From Lewinellaceae bacterium (GTDB lineage: Bacteria; Bacteroidota; Bacteroidia; Chitinophagales; Saprospiraceae): 64,000 nt of DNA. Where the stretch lies: positions 124,001 to 188,000 of the forward strand of contig JADJYW010000001.1 in the NCBI GenBank assembly GCA_016719605.1. The letters are read 5' to 3'. A model generated the notes under the pieces. The model was given only the letters and a program-made list of their open reading frames with translations, made no database searches and had not been told where the DNA came from. Every line of letters starts with the position of its first letter. The first letter of the stretch is position 1. Made by a program: the position numbers and the translations under genes. Shown piece by piece: positions 48,058 to 56,318 of the stretch.

Positions 48058-48958
48058 AAAAACTGCTGCCCACTCTTGTCTGGCTGGTTTTCCTCGGGCT
48101 TGCCGGGGAAGGGTTTGTACAAAACCACTGGGAAGGCGCGCTCGTAGTTTTTGCCGCACTGGCACTGGTACCGATGGGACTGGCATTGCTGGACCGGCAA
48201 CAACCCGGGTGGTATTGGCTTACGGCAGCCGGCTTGTGTGCCGGTTATCTGGTTTTCCCAAATCCGACAGCCGCGCTATGGGCGCTCCCGTACCTGTTGC
48301 CGGCTATGTGGCCGGCGGTGCGGGAGCTGGCCGACCTGCTTGTTTTCAAAAAATTTGAATTGCAAAACTGGGTGCGCGCGGCGGCGCTTGCATACTGGGC
48401 TACCGGCGCGGCGTGGGCCGTGTTTTTCCTGGGTAATATCCGCCCACTGGGCTTCGATGCAGTCATTGTCGGCCTCACGGCGGCACACTTCCATGTGGCG
48501 GGTTTTGTGCTGGCCGTGGTCGTGTATTGCCTGCTCTCGGAAATACCGGGCGCAACCAGCCGGGTGCTCGGCTGGGGGGTACTGGCCGGCATGCCCGTGG
48601 TGGCTGCCGGAATCACGGCCACTAAATTAGGCTACTCGCCCGTGTTCGAATGGGCGGCGGCGCTGGGATTTGTAGCGCTGGCGCTGGGCGTGGTTGGGCA
48701 GCAGATCAAACTTGCTTTTCAAAAAAATACCCGCCTGCGGTACGGCTACTCTGGCTCGGTAGCGCAGGGTGCCTGCTCGCAGGCGGGCTATTAGCCACGC
48801 TGTACGCAGTACGTTTTTCGTGGCCTGTCTCGTGGGTCAGTATCCCCAATATGAAAATTTGGCACGGTACACTCAATGCCGTGGGGTTTGGAGGGCTGGC
48901 GCTGCACGCATGGAGTTTGGTGCCGCGCTCCCTGCACCGCAGCGGCGCGGAGGGGTGA
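48054..48958 (+). CDS. YndJ-like multi-span membrane protein, frameshifted
   Basis: From the GTG at 48054 (VKKLLPTLVWLVFLGLAGEG) about eight hydrophobic segments follow, including FVNPTAALWALPY-like and LTAAHFHVAGFVLAVVVYCL stretches. A missing A in the run at 48721-48727 diverts the frame to a stop at 48794. The true frame continues KYPPAVRLLWLGSAGCLLAG, WVSIPNMKIWHGTLNAVGFG and ends in the repeat at 48957. AAHFH and MKIWHGTLNAVGF are typical of YndJ-type proteins. The GTG overlaps the DUF1990 stop, so they form an operon. The last ~30 codons overlap the opposite-strand NTF2-like frame. Confidence 0.72.
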
Positions 48959-49502
48959 TTTTACCGCGGCGGCGCTGAGGGCGCGGAGATACTTTTTGAG
49001 GACAACACGTCTCCGCAGTGAAAAAGTGCGCTCGATACACCCTCCTCCAGGCAAGCACTACCAGGCTTTTCAACTGGCAGAGTTTCCACTGCCCGTCTTC
49101 TTTCACCAACAAATTCTCGTAGGACATATCGGCGGGATTTGCATCGCTGCCACTCAAAATGGAAAACGTACCCGTAATTTTTACTTTGCCGTCCGGCAGC
49201 ACCTCGAAGCCGGTGCCCTTGATGTTGATGGAGCCGGCGGGTTTGCTAAAGTCCTTGACAAAACTGGCCTTGATCTGCTCCCGTGTGGCTGTACTCGTAC
49301 TTCCGTCTTTGGCGTTCACAAAAACGATTTCTTTGGCATACAGGGCACTGAGTTCCTCGGCATCACCCTTGTTGAAGGCCATCATGTAGGACGTGCCAAG
49401 GGCATCAATTTCCTGTGCCAGGTCCTGGGCAGCTACGGGTTTTGCGAAGGCAGCGAACAGGAGCGTCGCAAGGAGCAGATTGAATTTCAATGTGTTTTTC
49501 AT
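48873..49502 (-). CDS. secreted NTF2-like (DUF4440) protein with repeat-derived tail
   Basis: The 209-residue frame starts with a signal peptide (MKNTLKFNLLLATLLFAAFA...AAQ). An NTF2-like domain of the DUF4440 type follows: LGTSYMMAFNKGDAEELSAL, SALYAKEIVFVNAKDG, then GFEVLPDGKVKITGTFSILS and LLVKEDGQWKLCQLKSLVV. The natural protein should end near there (about residue 150). Instead the frame reads through the repeat at 48957-49025 and into antisense of the YndJ-like gene, adding about 60 arginine- and proline-rich residues without domain character. The tail is therefore probably an accident of repeat insertion. The substrate or role is unknown. Confidence 0.75.
   Translation of the reverse strand: MKNTLKFNLLLATLLFAAFAKPVAAQDLAQEIDALGTSYMMAFNKGDAEELSALYAKEIVFVNAKDGSTSTATREQIKASFVKDFSKPAGSINIKGTGFEVLPDGKVKITGTFSILSGSDANPADMSYENLLVKEDGQWKLCQLKSLVVLAWRRVYRAHFFTAETCCPQKVSPRPQRRRGKITPPRRCGAGSAAPNSMRAAPALQTPRH
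48957..49025. repeat. dispersed repeat sharing sequence with the lanB insertion
   Basis: It contains gattttaccgc, ggcgcggagatactttt and gaggacaacac. The same blocks occur in the same order at 51752-51805 within the lanB-like gene, which marks both as copies of one repeat type. Confidence 0.8.
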
Positions 49503-49749
49503 AATTTGAAACATATTTAGGAATGAAATGTATAGCACAGGTGGCCAACGGTGTCGGTCTGCCGTTGGTGCGCAGGGCTGTTTTTTAAAACCTGAGCTGC
49601 AAAATACACGGTTTTTTACGCCGGTGCTGCTACGCGGTAAGCAATACATGCAGATTATGCCGCAGCGTTTCTATTGGCACCGGTTTATACCCCAAAGGCA
49701 GGTCGGTTATCAGGAGTACCTCAGCAACATTGCCCAAATGTGGAAATAC

Positions 49750-50412
49750 CTAATTCCCGATTCCGCCCACCACCACCCGCACGCTCAGCCGGTCGCGCAC
49801 GATGCGCCCGACCGCCCAGTCGTAGTCTGTGTCGCGGAAATCGTGGCTGTTGGTCATCCCGTAGGAATAAATTACTTCGGGCTGGATGAGCACCTTGCCC
49901 CAGGGGATACCTGCGCCGAGGCCAATGTCGAGGCCGAGTCGTTCCGGTAGCAGATTGATCGCTGTGGTGGAACGCGCGGGCGCAACGTTCCACGAAAGCC
50001 GTCCGCCAAAAATGACGACGGCACGGAGGGGCAGGCGGCTGAAATGGTTGGTCAGCAAGAAGTGTACGGGCAGTTCGATATCCGAAAAAACATACCGATC
50101 GCGCACAAGCTGTCCGTCGGGGGTCTGGAATGCGAGGGTGTTCCCGGTGCGGGAAAAGGCAAGTGCCGGGCGGAGGCTCAGTGCAGGCAGCAATGGCCAT
50201 CGCCCCCAAATACCCAAACCGGCGCCGAAACCCGTCCGGTTGCCCGCAACGAGATACGGGCCGCCGGATCGCGGCGCCGGCGTGGCGATATTCAGCGTCT
50301 GAAATTCGGCTGTCGCCAAAAAACCGAAGGTAAAATGCCCTTCCGGCCCGGGGCTTTGTCCGAACACCCCGGCGCTGCCGAGCAACAAAATCCAGCGTGC
50401 GATTTTTTTCAT
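49750..50412 (-). CDS. outer-membrane beta-barrel protein (PorT-like)
   Basis: The 220-residue protein has a signal peptide (MKKIARWILLLGSAGVFGQ) and an 8-strand-like barrel pattern of alternating polar and hydrophobic residues: HFTFGFLATAEFQTLNIA, GFGAGLGIWGRWPLLPALSL, RYVFSDIELPVHFLLTNHF, RLGLDIGLGAGIPWGKVLIQ and a final SVRVVVGGIGN. It resembles the PorT/outer-membrane beta-barrel domain families of Bacteroidota; gene identity is not certain. Its start overlaps the upstream open frame of the divergent lanB-like gene, with only 26 bp between the chosen starts. The 247-bp gap 49503-49749 downstream shows nothing clear. Confidence 0.75.
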   Translation of the reverse strand: MKKIARWILLLGSAGVFGQSPGPEGHFTFGFLATAEFQTLNIATPAPRSGGPYLVAGNRTGFGAGLGIWGRWPLLPALSLRPALAFSRTGNTLAFQTPDGQLVRDRYVFSDIELPVHFLLTNHFSRLPLRAVVIFGGRLSWNVAPARSTTAINLLPERLGLDIGLGAGIPWGKVLIQPEVIYSYGMTNSHDFRDTDYDWAVGRIVRDRLSVRVVVGGIGN

Positions 50413-50438
50413 ACCAAAAAGTTGTTCCTTCGCCGGCG

Positions 50439-52979
50439 ATGCCTGCATGCGCCGTCCTTCCTTTGATGCTCGTTCGATCTGCCGGGTTGCCCTTCGCCCG
50501 AATAGAGGCGCTCGCCACTACCTGGGAGACAGCAGAAAAAGCCCTCCAGGTTGGCCGTGCCGATCTGGCCGACCGCGCCGCCGCACTCCAAACCGCCTTC
50601 GATGCCGCCCTGTCTGCCTGCACCGATCCGGCCTTGCGTACCGCCGTGTACAATGCCCGCCGGGATTTTTTCCAGCGCCGCCGCCTGCCCGCACCCGCCC
50701 TCGAAACCCGCCTGACCGCCGCTGCCTCGGAATTAACACAGGCAATCCGCCACTACCGCCAGAGCGAGGTGGAATACCTTGCCGCCGGTGCGGCATACGC
50801 GGCGCACTACGAGACGGCGCTGGCCGAGGCATACCGGCAGTTGCAGGGTATTGCCGGGGAGCCGGAATTTCAGCGGGCGCTGCTGTTTTCGAGCCACGCG
50901 CTGCTGGAGGAGTTGCCCCGTTTCGCGGAAATTCCCGTCGGGCAGTTTGCCAAAAAAGAACGCCGGACAGCCCGCTCGGTGCTGCAATACGCCACCCGGA
51001 TGGCCACCAAAACCACCCCGCTGAGCCGGTTCGCCACGGTGTCGGCGCTACAAGTGGAGCAGGACGACCTGCCCGAGATGCCGCTGCCCACGGATACATG
51101 GCCGGAAGCAGCACCCACCTTCGGCAAAAGTATCGTCACGCCGAATGTGGTTCTGCTGGAGGCACTGTACGCGGTGCTGCTGACCGACCCGACCTTCCTG
51201 CGCGCGCTGCCGCTGGCACTGAATCCGTGTATTACCGGCCCAACGCCGGGCGCCTGCCGCTGGCTTTTTCACGATGGTGCACAAGAGCGTTTTCAGGAAG
51301 CAGCGGCCAATCCGATGCTGGATTTTATCGCCGGGTTGTTGCTGGAAAACCAGCGCCGGATGCCGTTTGAAAAATTGCTGGAAACCATCGTTGCCACCAC
51401 CGACCTCGAGCGGGCGCCGACGGAGGCCTACCTGATCCAACTCGCCGACGTCGGTTTTCTGGAATGGGTGCTGCCGGTGTCGGGGTTGTCGGCGGACTGG
51501 TGCAGCAGCCTGTATCGGTTCCTCGGTTTCCTGCCGGCCGAGCCGCTGATGGTAGATGCGGCGGCACTGTTGCAGTGGTTGCGCACAACAGCCCGCACGC
51601 TGGCATACCTGCCGGTGTCGGAAGCCATGGCCGCTCAACGCAATGCCGGCGAACAAGTGCGGTTGTTTTTCGAGCGCCACGGGGCGACGCCTCCGCCGGT
51701 GCCGCCGGAGCAACTGTTTTATGAAGATACCGAAACGGGGTTTGCTGCAGAGGATTTTACCGCAGAGGCGCGGAGGCGCGGAGACACTTTTTTTGAGGAC
51801 AACACACCTCCGCGCCTCCGCGCCTCTGCGGTAAAAAAAAGCGCCTCTGCGGTGAAAAAAAACATCTCTGCAGTGCCCGAAACGCTGCTCGACCAGTTGG
51901 CTGAAGCCTGGCGCCGCCGCCCCCGAAAGCCGATTCCGCAGCACCGCGCAGCGTTTTTGTCGTTTGTTTTGGAGAAAACAAAAACGGGGCAAGCGGTTGG
52001 TTTTCTGGACGTGGCACGGGCGTTTTTGGAAGAAAAAATGCCGGCAGATTTGCCGGCGCCCGTTGTTTTCCAAACTGATAAACCGGATAAAATTGGCGCG
52101 TTGCTTCAGGTTTTTTGGGAAAACGACCGCCCGTGCGCCGTCGTCAACGCGCTGTACCCCGGTGGCGGCAAGATGTTTGCCCGCTGGCTCCACTTATTCC
52201 CGCCACACATCGGCCGGATAGTGTGCGACTGGCCAACTCAAAACTCAAAACTCAACACTCAAAACTCCCCACTCGCTTTTCCCTGGCAGGGCTATTTCAA
52301 CGCCAACCTGCAGCCGGCCCTGACTGCCGATGCCTTGTGCGTACCGGGCGGGCGGGTGCAGGCGGGTATCGGCGGGCGGTCATTTTTGTTGGGCGATCTC
52401 GACGTGGCAACTGAAAACGGCGCCCTTGTGCTGCGCGACCGGGTTTCCGGACAGCCAATTGAACTGACTGATCTCGGTCTCGAAGCGCCGGAAACACGAC
52501 CGCCGGTGCTGCGCCTGCTGTGGCAACTGGCTGTACCGTACGTTTCGCTGGAAGCCTTGCTGCCGGAGGCGAAAGGCGAGGGAGTAGCGGCGGATTTTAA
52601 CCCGCTGAATATTGCAAAAGGTACGGGGCACGGGGCACGGGGCGAGGGGGTACTGTTCCGTCCGCGCTTGTGGCACGGTGATCTGGTATTGGCTCGCGCT
52701 GCCTGGGCTGTGCCGCCGGCGATGTGGCAAAATGGAACGGCATCTCCGCAGGAATTTTTCCAAAATGTCCGCGAAACGTTTGCCGCACTCGGGGTGCCGA
52801 GGCATTTTTTTGCGCGCATTGTCCCCGAAAAACCGCAGGCATTCGATCGGGACAGTCCCCTGTCCATGCTGTTGTTTCAAAAAATCGTGCAGCAGGGCAC
52901 GGGTACGCTGTACCTCTCGGAAATGTTGCCCGTACCCGAAGCACGGGCGGAAGAAATTGTAGTGGAAATAATGCCGTAG
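50439..52979 (+). CDS. lantibiotic dehydratase (LanB N-terminal type) with repeat inserts
   Basis: The 846-residue product matches the glutamylation part of LanB-type dehydratases, which use glutamyl-tRNA to activate Ser/Thr of a peptide. The start LPLMLVRSAGLPFARIEALA corresponds to the family's '.lRtPl.p' opening. Other typical blocks are ARSVLQYATRMATKTTPLSR then FATVSAL (the conserved R/K-x-TP-x-S-R-F region), FGKSIVTPNVVLLEALYAVL, and VVNALYPGGGKMFARWLHLF near the C-terminus. A SpaB_C elimination domain is not visible, so a split-type or orphan enzyme is likely. Three stretches (about residues 436-480, 598-609 and 726-739) are translated repeats. No precursor peptide, cyclase or elimination gene was found in the window. 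The ATG at 50439 is preferred; 50466 is possible. Confidence 0.85.
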   Translation: MPACAVLPLMLVRSAGLPFARIEALATTWETAEKALQVGRADLADRAAALQTAFDAALSACTDPALRTAVYNARRDFFQRRRLPAPALETRLTAAASELTQAIRHYRQSEVEYLAAGAAYAAHYETALAEAYRQLQGIAGEPEFQRALLFSSHALLEELPRFAEIPVGQFAKKERRTARSVLQYATRMATKTTPLSRFATVSALQVEQDDLPEMPLPTDTWPEAAPTFGKSIVTPNVVLLEALYAVLLTDPTFLRALPLALNPCITGPTPGACRWLFHDGAQERFQEAAANPMLDFIAGLLLENQRRMPFEKLLETIVATTDLERAPTEAYLIQLADVGFLEWVLPVSGLSADWCSSLYRFLGFLPAEPLMVDAAALLQWLRTTARTLAYLPVSEAMAAQRNAGEQVRLFFERHGATPPPVPPEQLFYEDTETGFAAEDFTAEARRRGDTFFEDNTPPRLRASAVKKSASAVKKNISAVPETLLDQLAEAWRRRPRKPIPQHRAAFLSFVLEKTKTGQAVGFLDVARAFLEEKMPADLPAPVVFQTDKPDKIGALLQVFWENDRPCAVVNALYPGGGKMFARWLHLFPPHIGRIVCDWPTQNSKLNTQNSPLAFPWQGYFNANLQPALTADALCVPGGRVQAGIGGRSFLLGDLDVATENGALVLRDRVSGQPIELTDLGLEAPETRPPVLRLLWQLAVPYVSLEALLPEAKGEGVAADFNPLNIAKGTGHGARGEGVLFRPRLWHGDLVLARAAWAVPPAMWQNGTASPQEFFQNVRETFAALGVPRHFFARIVPEKPQAFDRDSPLSMLLFQKIVQQGTGTLYLSEMLPVPEARAEEIVVEIMP
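51745..51878. repeat. dispersed repeat inside the lanB-like gene
   Basis: About 134 bp with accgcagaggcgcggaggcg, ctttttttgaggacaacac and several units of gcgcctctgcggt. It is the same family as 48957, 33146 and 62270. The reading frame passes through it without a stop, adding about 45 residues. Confidence 0.88.
52236..52266. repeat. 'actcaaaactcaacact' repeat, copy inside lanB-like gene
   Basis: Exact 31-bp match to the intergenic copy at 34830-34860. It encodes TQNSKLNTQNS in frame. Confidence 0.88.
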
Positions 52980-52984
52980 CGCAA

Positions 52985-53686
52985 TCAAATCAATCGTACG
53001 ACCATCTGGTATCCTTCCCCGTGGATGTTGAGGATTTCGATGCCGGGGTCGTCTTTCAGGTACTGGCGGAGTTTGCTGACGTACACGTTCAGGCTGCGGC
53101 TGCGGAGGCGGTCGTCGTCGCCCCATACCCGGCGCAGGGCGGTATCGCGGTCAATAATGCCCTGGTTGGCATCGCAGAAGTACAGGAGCAGTTTGGATTC
53201 TATGGCGCTGAGTTTGGTGGTTTGGCCGTCGAGCGCCAGTTCGCGGGCGGCAGGGCTGAAGGCGTATCGCCCGACCTGGTAGTTGGTTTGTTGGGGTTGT
53301 GCACCGGATTTGCTTCCGGTTCGGCGCAGCACCACCGAGATACGCAGGTAGAGTTCCTCCATGCTGAAGGGTTTGGTCACATAGTCGTCGGCGCCGAGGT
53401 GAAAACCTTTGATCCGGTTTTCCTTGCCTGCTTCGCCGGTGAGGAAAATGAACGGCACATCGGGGTCAAGGCCGCGGATTTCTTTCGCTACGGTGAACCC
53501 ATCTTTGAACGGCATTTTCACGTCGAGGATACACAGGTCGAACGCACCGTTGCGGAACGTTTCCACCCCTTCCACGCCGGAGTGGCAGAGGGTGGTTTTC
53601 AGGCCCTTGGTGGCTAAGTATTCGCAGACGAGGGGGCTGAAAGCGCGGTCGTCATCTACAAAAAGCAAGTGTGGCGTGTCGTTCAT
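52985..53686 (-). CDS. OmpR-family response regulator
   Basis: The 233-residue protein has a receiver domain (LLFVDDDRAFSPLV; phospho-acceptor Asp55 in LCILDVKMPFKDG; Thr in FIFLTGEAG; Lys105 in YVTKPFS). A winged-helix Trans_reg_C domain follows (KLSAIESKLLLYFCDANQGI, SRSLNVYVSKLRQYLKDDPG, IEILNIHGEGYQMVV). It should bind DNA after phosphorylation. No histidine kinase gene is adjacent, so its partner is elsewhere. It is convergent with the lanB-like gene (5 bp between stops). A possible -7-like GGACTTTG lies upstream on the minus strand. Confidence 0.94.
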   Translation of the reverse strand: MNDTPHLLFVDDDRAFSPLVCEYLATKGLKTTLCHSGVEGVETFRNGAFDLCILDVKMPFKDGFTVAKEIRGLDPDVPFIFLTGEAGKENRIKGFHLGADDYVTKPFSMEELYLRISVVLRRTGSKSGAQPQQTNYQVGRYAFSPAARELALDGQTTKLSAIESKLLLYFCDANQGIIDRDTALRRVWGDDDRLRSRSLNVYVSKLRQYLKDDPGIEILNIHGEGYQMVVRLI

Positions 53687-53747
53687 TCGGATGAATTTTT
53701 GGCAAAGTCCTGATTTTGGCGGCAGGAAACAAGTGCTGTGTGGGGCT

Positions 53748-54176
53748 TCACAACTGGTTCTTGGCTACCAGCACCTCCATGGCATTCCAGGCGGTTTCGT
53801 CGGCTACATGGAATTTCTTTTTCAGGTACAGGAAAATTTTGTGCTCCTGTGGCGTCACCACGCCGTCGGACAACATAGCGTCGAGGCACTGGTAGAAAAG
53901 CGGCAGCCGGGTCTGCTCCCGGATGGCGCCGATGGCTGCGTCAATGAGCGCCGTCGGGCTGCCGGCCTGCTCAAAATACCGCTCGGCGACAGCTATGAGC
54001 GTCCCGGCATCGCGCCCCCGGAACACGTTGCGGCTCCGGACGGCATCCGGCAACGCGGTGTTTTCCGTCATGCCGTAAATTTCGCTGGAGCGCAGACAAG
54101 CCACCAGCACGGCGGCACAGGCTTCTGCTTCGTCGGTGATGCGCAGGGGCGGGAGGTTGGTGTCGGCGGTTTGCAT
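53748..54176 (-). CDS. TerB-like small protein
   Basis: The 142-residue protein from the ATG at 54176 (MQTADTNLPPLRITDEAEAC) is all-helical and resembles the TerB fold: EACAAVLVACLRSSEIYGMT, YFEQAGSPTALIDAAIGAIR, LPLFYQCLDAMLSDGVVTPQ, EHKIFLYLKKKFHVADET. The Asp in SDGVVTPQE matches the conserved acidic position of TerB repeats. Tellurite resistance is not implied; TerB-like domains are found in several stress and membrane contexts. It is divergent from gldA and codirectional with the response regulator gene. Confidence 0.7.
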   Translation of the reverse strand: MQTADTNLPPLRITDEAEACAAVLVACLRSSEIYGMTENTALPDAVRSRNVFRGRDAGTLIAVAERYFEQAGSPTALIDAAIGAIREQTRLPLFYQCLDAMLSDGVVTPQEHKIFLYLKKKFHVADETAWNAMEVLVAKNQL

Positions 54177-54377
54177 ACTGAATGTGCCCCCGGATTTGCG
54201 GGAAGGCGGCGGCAAAGGTGGGAAATTATATGGGTGAAAACACGAATCCCCGTCCTTTGCGCAAACCGGGTACAAATCAATTTCCTGCTCCCGCCTCCAA
54301 TTTCTGCCCGTCCGTGTTCGGTGAACGCGCTCAAAGGACATGCTATCAGGGCTGCAATTTTTCCTACTTTTGCGCGG

Positions 54378-54439
54378 CCAACCAGCAACCCTTCCAACCA
54401 GCAACCCTCCAACCCCTCCAACCAGAAACCTTCCAAACC
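54378..54439. repeat. 'ccaaccagaaaccttcc' type repeat before gldA
   Basis: Short units such as aaccagcaacccttcc and aaccagaaaccttcc are tandemly arranged up to the gldA start. Inverted relatives lie at 56146-56245 after gldF. A TACTTTTG box (54365-54372) just before it may belong to the gldA promoter. Confidence 0.8.
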
Positions 54440-55345
54440 GTGTCCGTCAAAGTACGCAACCTGACCAAAATTTACGATACCCAACGCGCCGTGGACGATA
54501 TCTCCTTCGAGGCGCGCAAAGGCGAAGTGCTCGGTTTTCTCGGCCCCAACGGCGCGGGGAAAACGACCACGATGAAAATTATCACCGGCTACCTGCCACA
54601 AAGCGCCGGCGCGGTGGAAGTGTGCGGGTTCGACGTGACGGCGCAGCCCATGGAGGCCCGCGCCTGCGTCGGCTACCTGCCCGAACACAACCCGCTGTAC
54701 AAGGATATGTACGTCCGCGAGTACCTGGAATTTACCGCAGGTATCCACCGGGTGCCCAATCCCCGCCAACGTGTGGACGAAATGGTGGAGCGCACGGGCC
54801 TGACCTCGCACCGCCAAAAACATATCGGCGAACTATCCAAGGGCTACCGGCAACGGGTGGGACTGGCGCAAGCCATGCTCCACGACCCGCAGGTGCTCAT
54901 CCTTGACGAGCCGACATCCGGCCTTGACCCCAACCAGATTGTCGAGATCCGGCGACTGATCAAGGAGCTGGGCCGGGAAAAAACGGTGATTCTCTCTACC
55001 CATATCCTCGGCGAAGTGGAAGCCGTATGCGACCGCGCCATCATCATCAACAAAGGCAAAATAGCCGCCGATGCACCCATTGCAGAGCTCAAGCGCCAGT
55101 TCACCGGCCAAAGTATCGTGACCGTGGAGTTCGGGGAACGGGTGGATAAAAAACTGCTCGAAAGCCTGCCGCAGGTGCAGCAGGTCAAGTCGCTGGGCGC
55201 CAATCGCTGGCAGCTCGCCGCCGCTGCCGATCAGGATTTGCGCCCCACGATATCGGCCTTCGCCACCAAACAGAGCCTGACTCTGCTGGAATTGCACAAA
55301 GAAGTGCTCAGCGTCGAAGAGGTTTTTCAGCAACTTACGCGATAA
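54440..55345 (+). CDS. gldA: gliding motility ABC transporter ATP-binding protein GldA
   Basis: The 301-residue ATPase has all nucleotide-binding motifs: Walker A FLGPNGAGKTTTMKI, Q-loop region near VGYLPEHNPLYKDMYVREYL, signature LSKGYRQRVGLAQA, Walker B VLILDEPTSGLDP and the switch STHILGEVE. The PEHNPLY and TAGIH region and the C-terminal half match GldA, the ATPase working with GldF and GldG in gliding Bacteroidota. The start is GTG at 54440 (VSVKVRNLTKIYDTQRAVDD), since upstream codons are repeat sequence. gldF follows 63 bp downstream. Confidence 0.88.
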   Translation: MSVKVRNLTKIYDTQRAVDDISFEARKGEVLGFLGPNGAGKTTTMKIITGYLPQSAGAVEVCGFDVTAQPMEARACVGYLPEHNPLYKDMYVREYLEFTAGIHRVPNPRQRVDEMVERTGLTSHRQKHIGELSKGYRQRVGLAQAMLHDPQVLILDEPTSGLDPNQIVEIRRLIKELGREKTVILSTHILGEVEAVCDRAIIINKGKIAADAPIAELKRQFTGQSIVTVEFGERVDKKLLESLPQVQQVKSLGANRWQLAAAADQDLRPTISAFATKQSLTLLELHKEVLSVEEVFQQLTR

Positions 55346-55408
55346 GGTTGGGGGGGAGTGTTTTGGTGTTTTAGTTTTTTGGTGTTTTTGTTTACCTCTA
55401 TTGTCTCT

Positions 55409-56140
55409 ATGCGCGCCATTTATTTCAAAGAAATTAACGCCTTTTTCTCCTCGATCATCGGGTACATCGTCATCGGTATTTTTCTGGTGCTGATGGGGCT
55501 GGTGATGTGGGTATTCCCGGAGTACAGTGTGCTGGACGGCAATTTTTCCAACCTGGATACCCTGTTCTCTATGGCGCCACAAATTTTTCTGTTCCTCATT
55601 CCGGCCGTCACGATGCGCACCTTTGCCGAGGAAATGCAGACGGGCACGATCGAACTGCTCGTGACGCGCCCGATTTCCGATTGGCAAATCGTGGGCGGCA
55701 AGTTTTTGGCCTGCCTCACGCTGGTTGTTTTTGCGCTACTGCCCACGCTGCTGTACTACATCACGGTGTATAACCTCGGCGCTCCGGCCGGCAACCTCGA
55801 CTCGGGCGGTATACTCGGCTCGTACATCGGCTTGTTGTTTCTGGCAGCGGCTTTTGTGGCTATCGGCATTTTTGCCTCCTCGCTGACCAACAATCAGATC
55901 GTGGCTTTTCTCTCCGCCGCATTTCTGTGTTTTTTTGTGTTCCAGGTGTTCGACCTGCTCAGCCGCCTGCCCATATTTTTTGGAAAAACCGACGACATCG
56001 TGCAGTCCGCAGGTATCCAGTACCACTACGATTCCATGAGCCGGGGCGTGTTGGACACGCGCGACGTGATCTATTTCCTGTCGCTGACGGCGGTGTTTCT
56101 CGCAGCCACGGTGCTGTCGCTGGGGCGGCGGCGCTGGTGA
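55409..56140 (+). CDS. gldF: gliding motility ABC transporter permease GldF
   Basis: The 243-residue permease starts MRAIYFKEINAFFSSIIGYI, the usual GldF opening, and has six hydrophobic segments with PQIFLFLIPAVTMRTFAEEM and GTIELLVTRPISDWQIVGGK typical of ABC-2-type GldF. It ends RDVIYFLSLTAVFLAATVLS. GldF forms the membrane part of the GldA-GldF-GldG complex. gldG usually follows gldF but is not found here; repeats and a charged-repeat secreted protein gene come next. It is probably cotranscribed with gldA. Confidence 0.9.
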   Translation: MRAIYFKEINAFFSSIIGYIVIGIFLVLMGLVMWVFPEYSVLDGNFSNLDTLFSMAPQIFLFLIPAVTMRTFAEEMQTGTIELLVTRPISDWQIVGGKFLACLTLVVFALLPTLLYYITVYNLGAPAGNLDSGGILGSYIGLLFLAAAFVAIGIFASSLTNNQIVAFLSAAFLCFFVFQVFDLLSRLPIFFGKTDDIVQSAGIQYHYDSMSRGVLDTRDVIYFLSLTAVFLAATVLSLGRRRW

Positions 56141-56145
56141 TTGGG

Positions 56146-56245
56146 TTTCTGGTTGGAAAAGGTTGGAGGGTTTCTGGTTGGAAAAGGTTGGAAGGTTTCT
56201 GGTTGGAAGGTTTCTGGTTGGAGAGTTGCCGGACATAACCAGAAA
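56146..56245. repeat. 'ggtttctggttggaa' tandem repeat after gldF
   Basis: At least five units of ggtttctggttggaaaaggt type lie in tandem. They are the inverted form of the units before gldA at 54378-54439, so gldA-gldF sits between inverted repeats. Confidence 0.88.
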
Positions 56246-56318
56246 CCGGGAGTGCATTAAACCCGAGCCTTGAGTATTCGTCCAAGCCCGCATTGTTCAC
56301 TCAATCACCTGTTTCGTT

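Noticed and set aside
50439..56140. A RiPP cluster made of lanB, response regulator and ABC transporter
   Set aside because: The ABC genes match GldA and GldF of gliding motility, no precursor peptide or elimination domain is present, and the genes are on different strands with repeats between.
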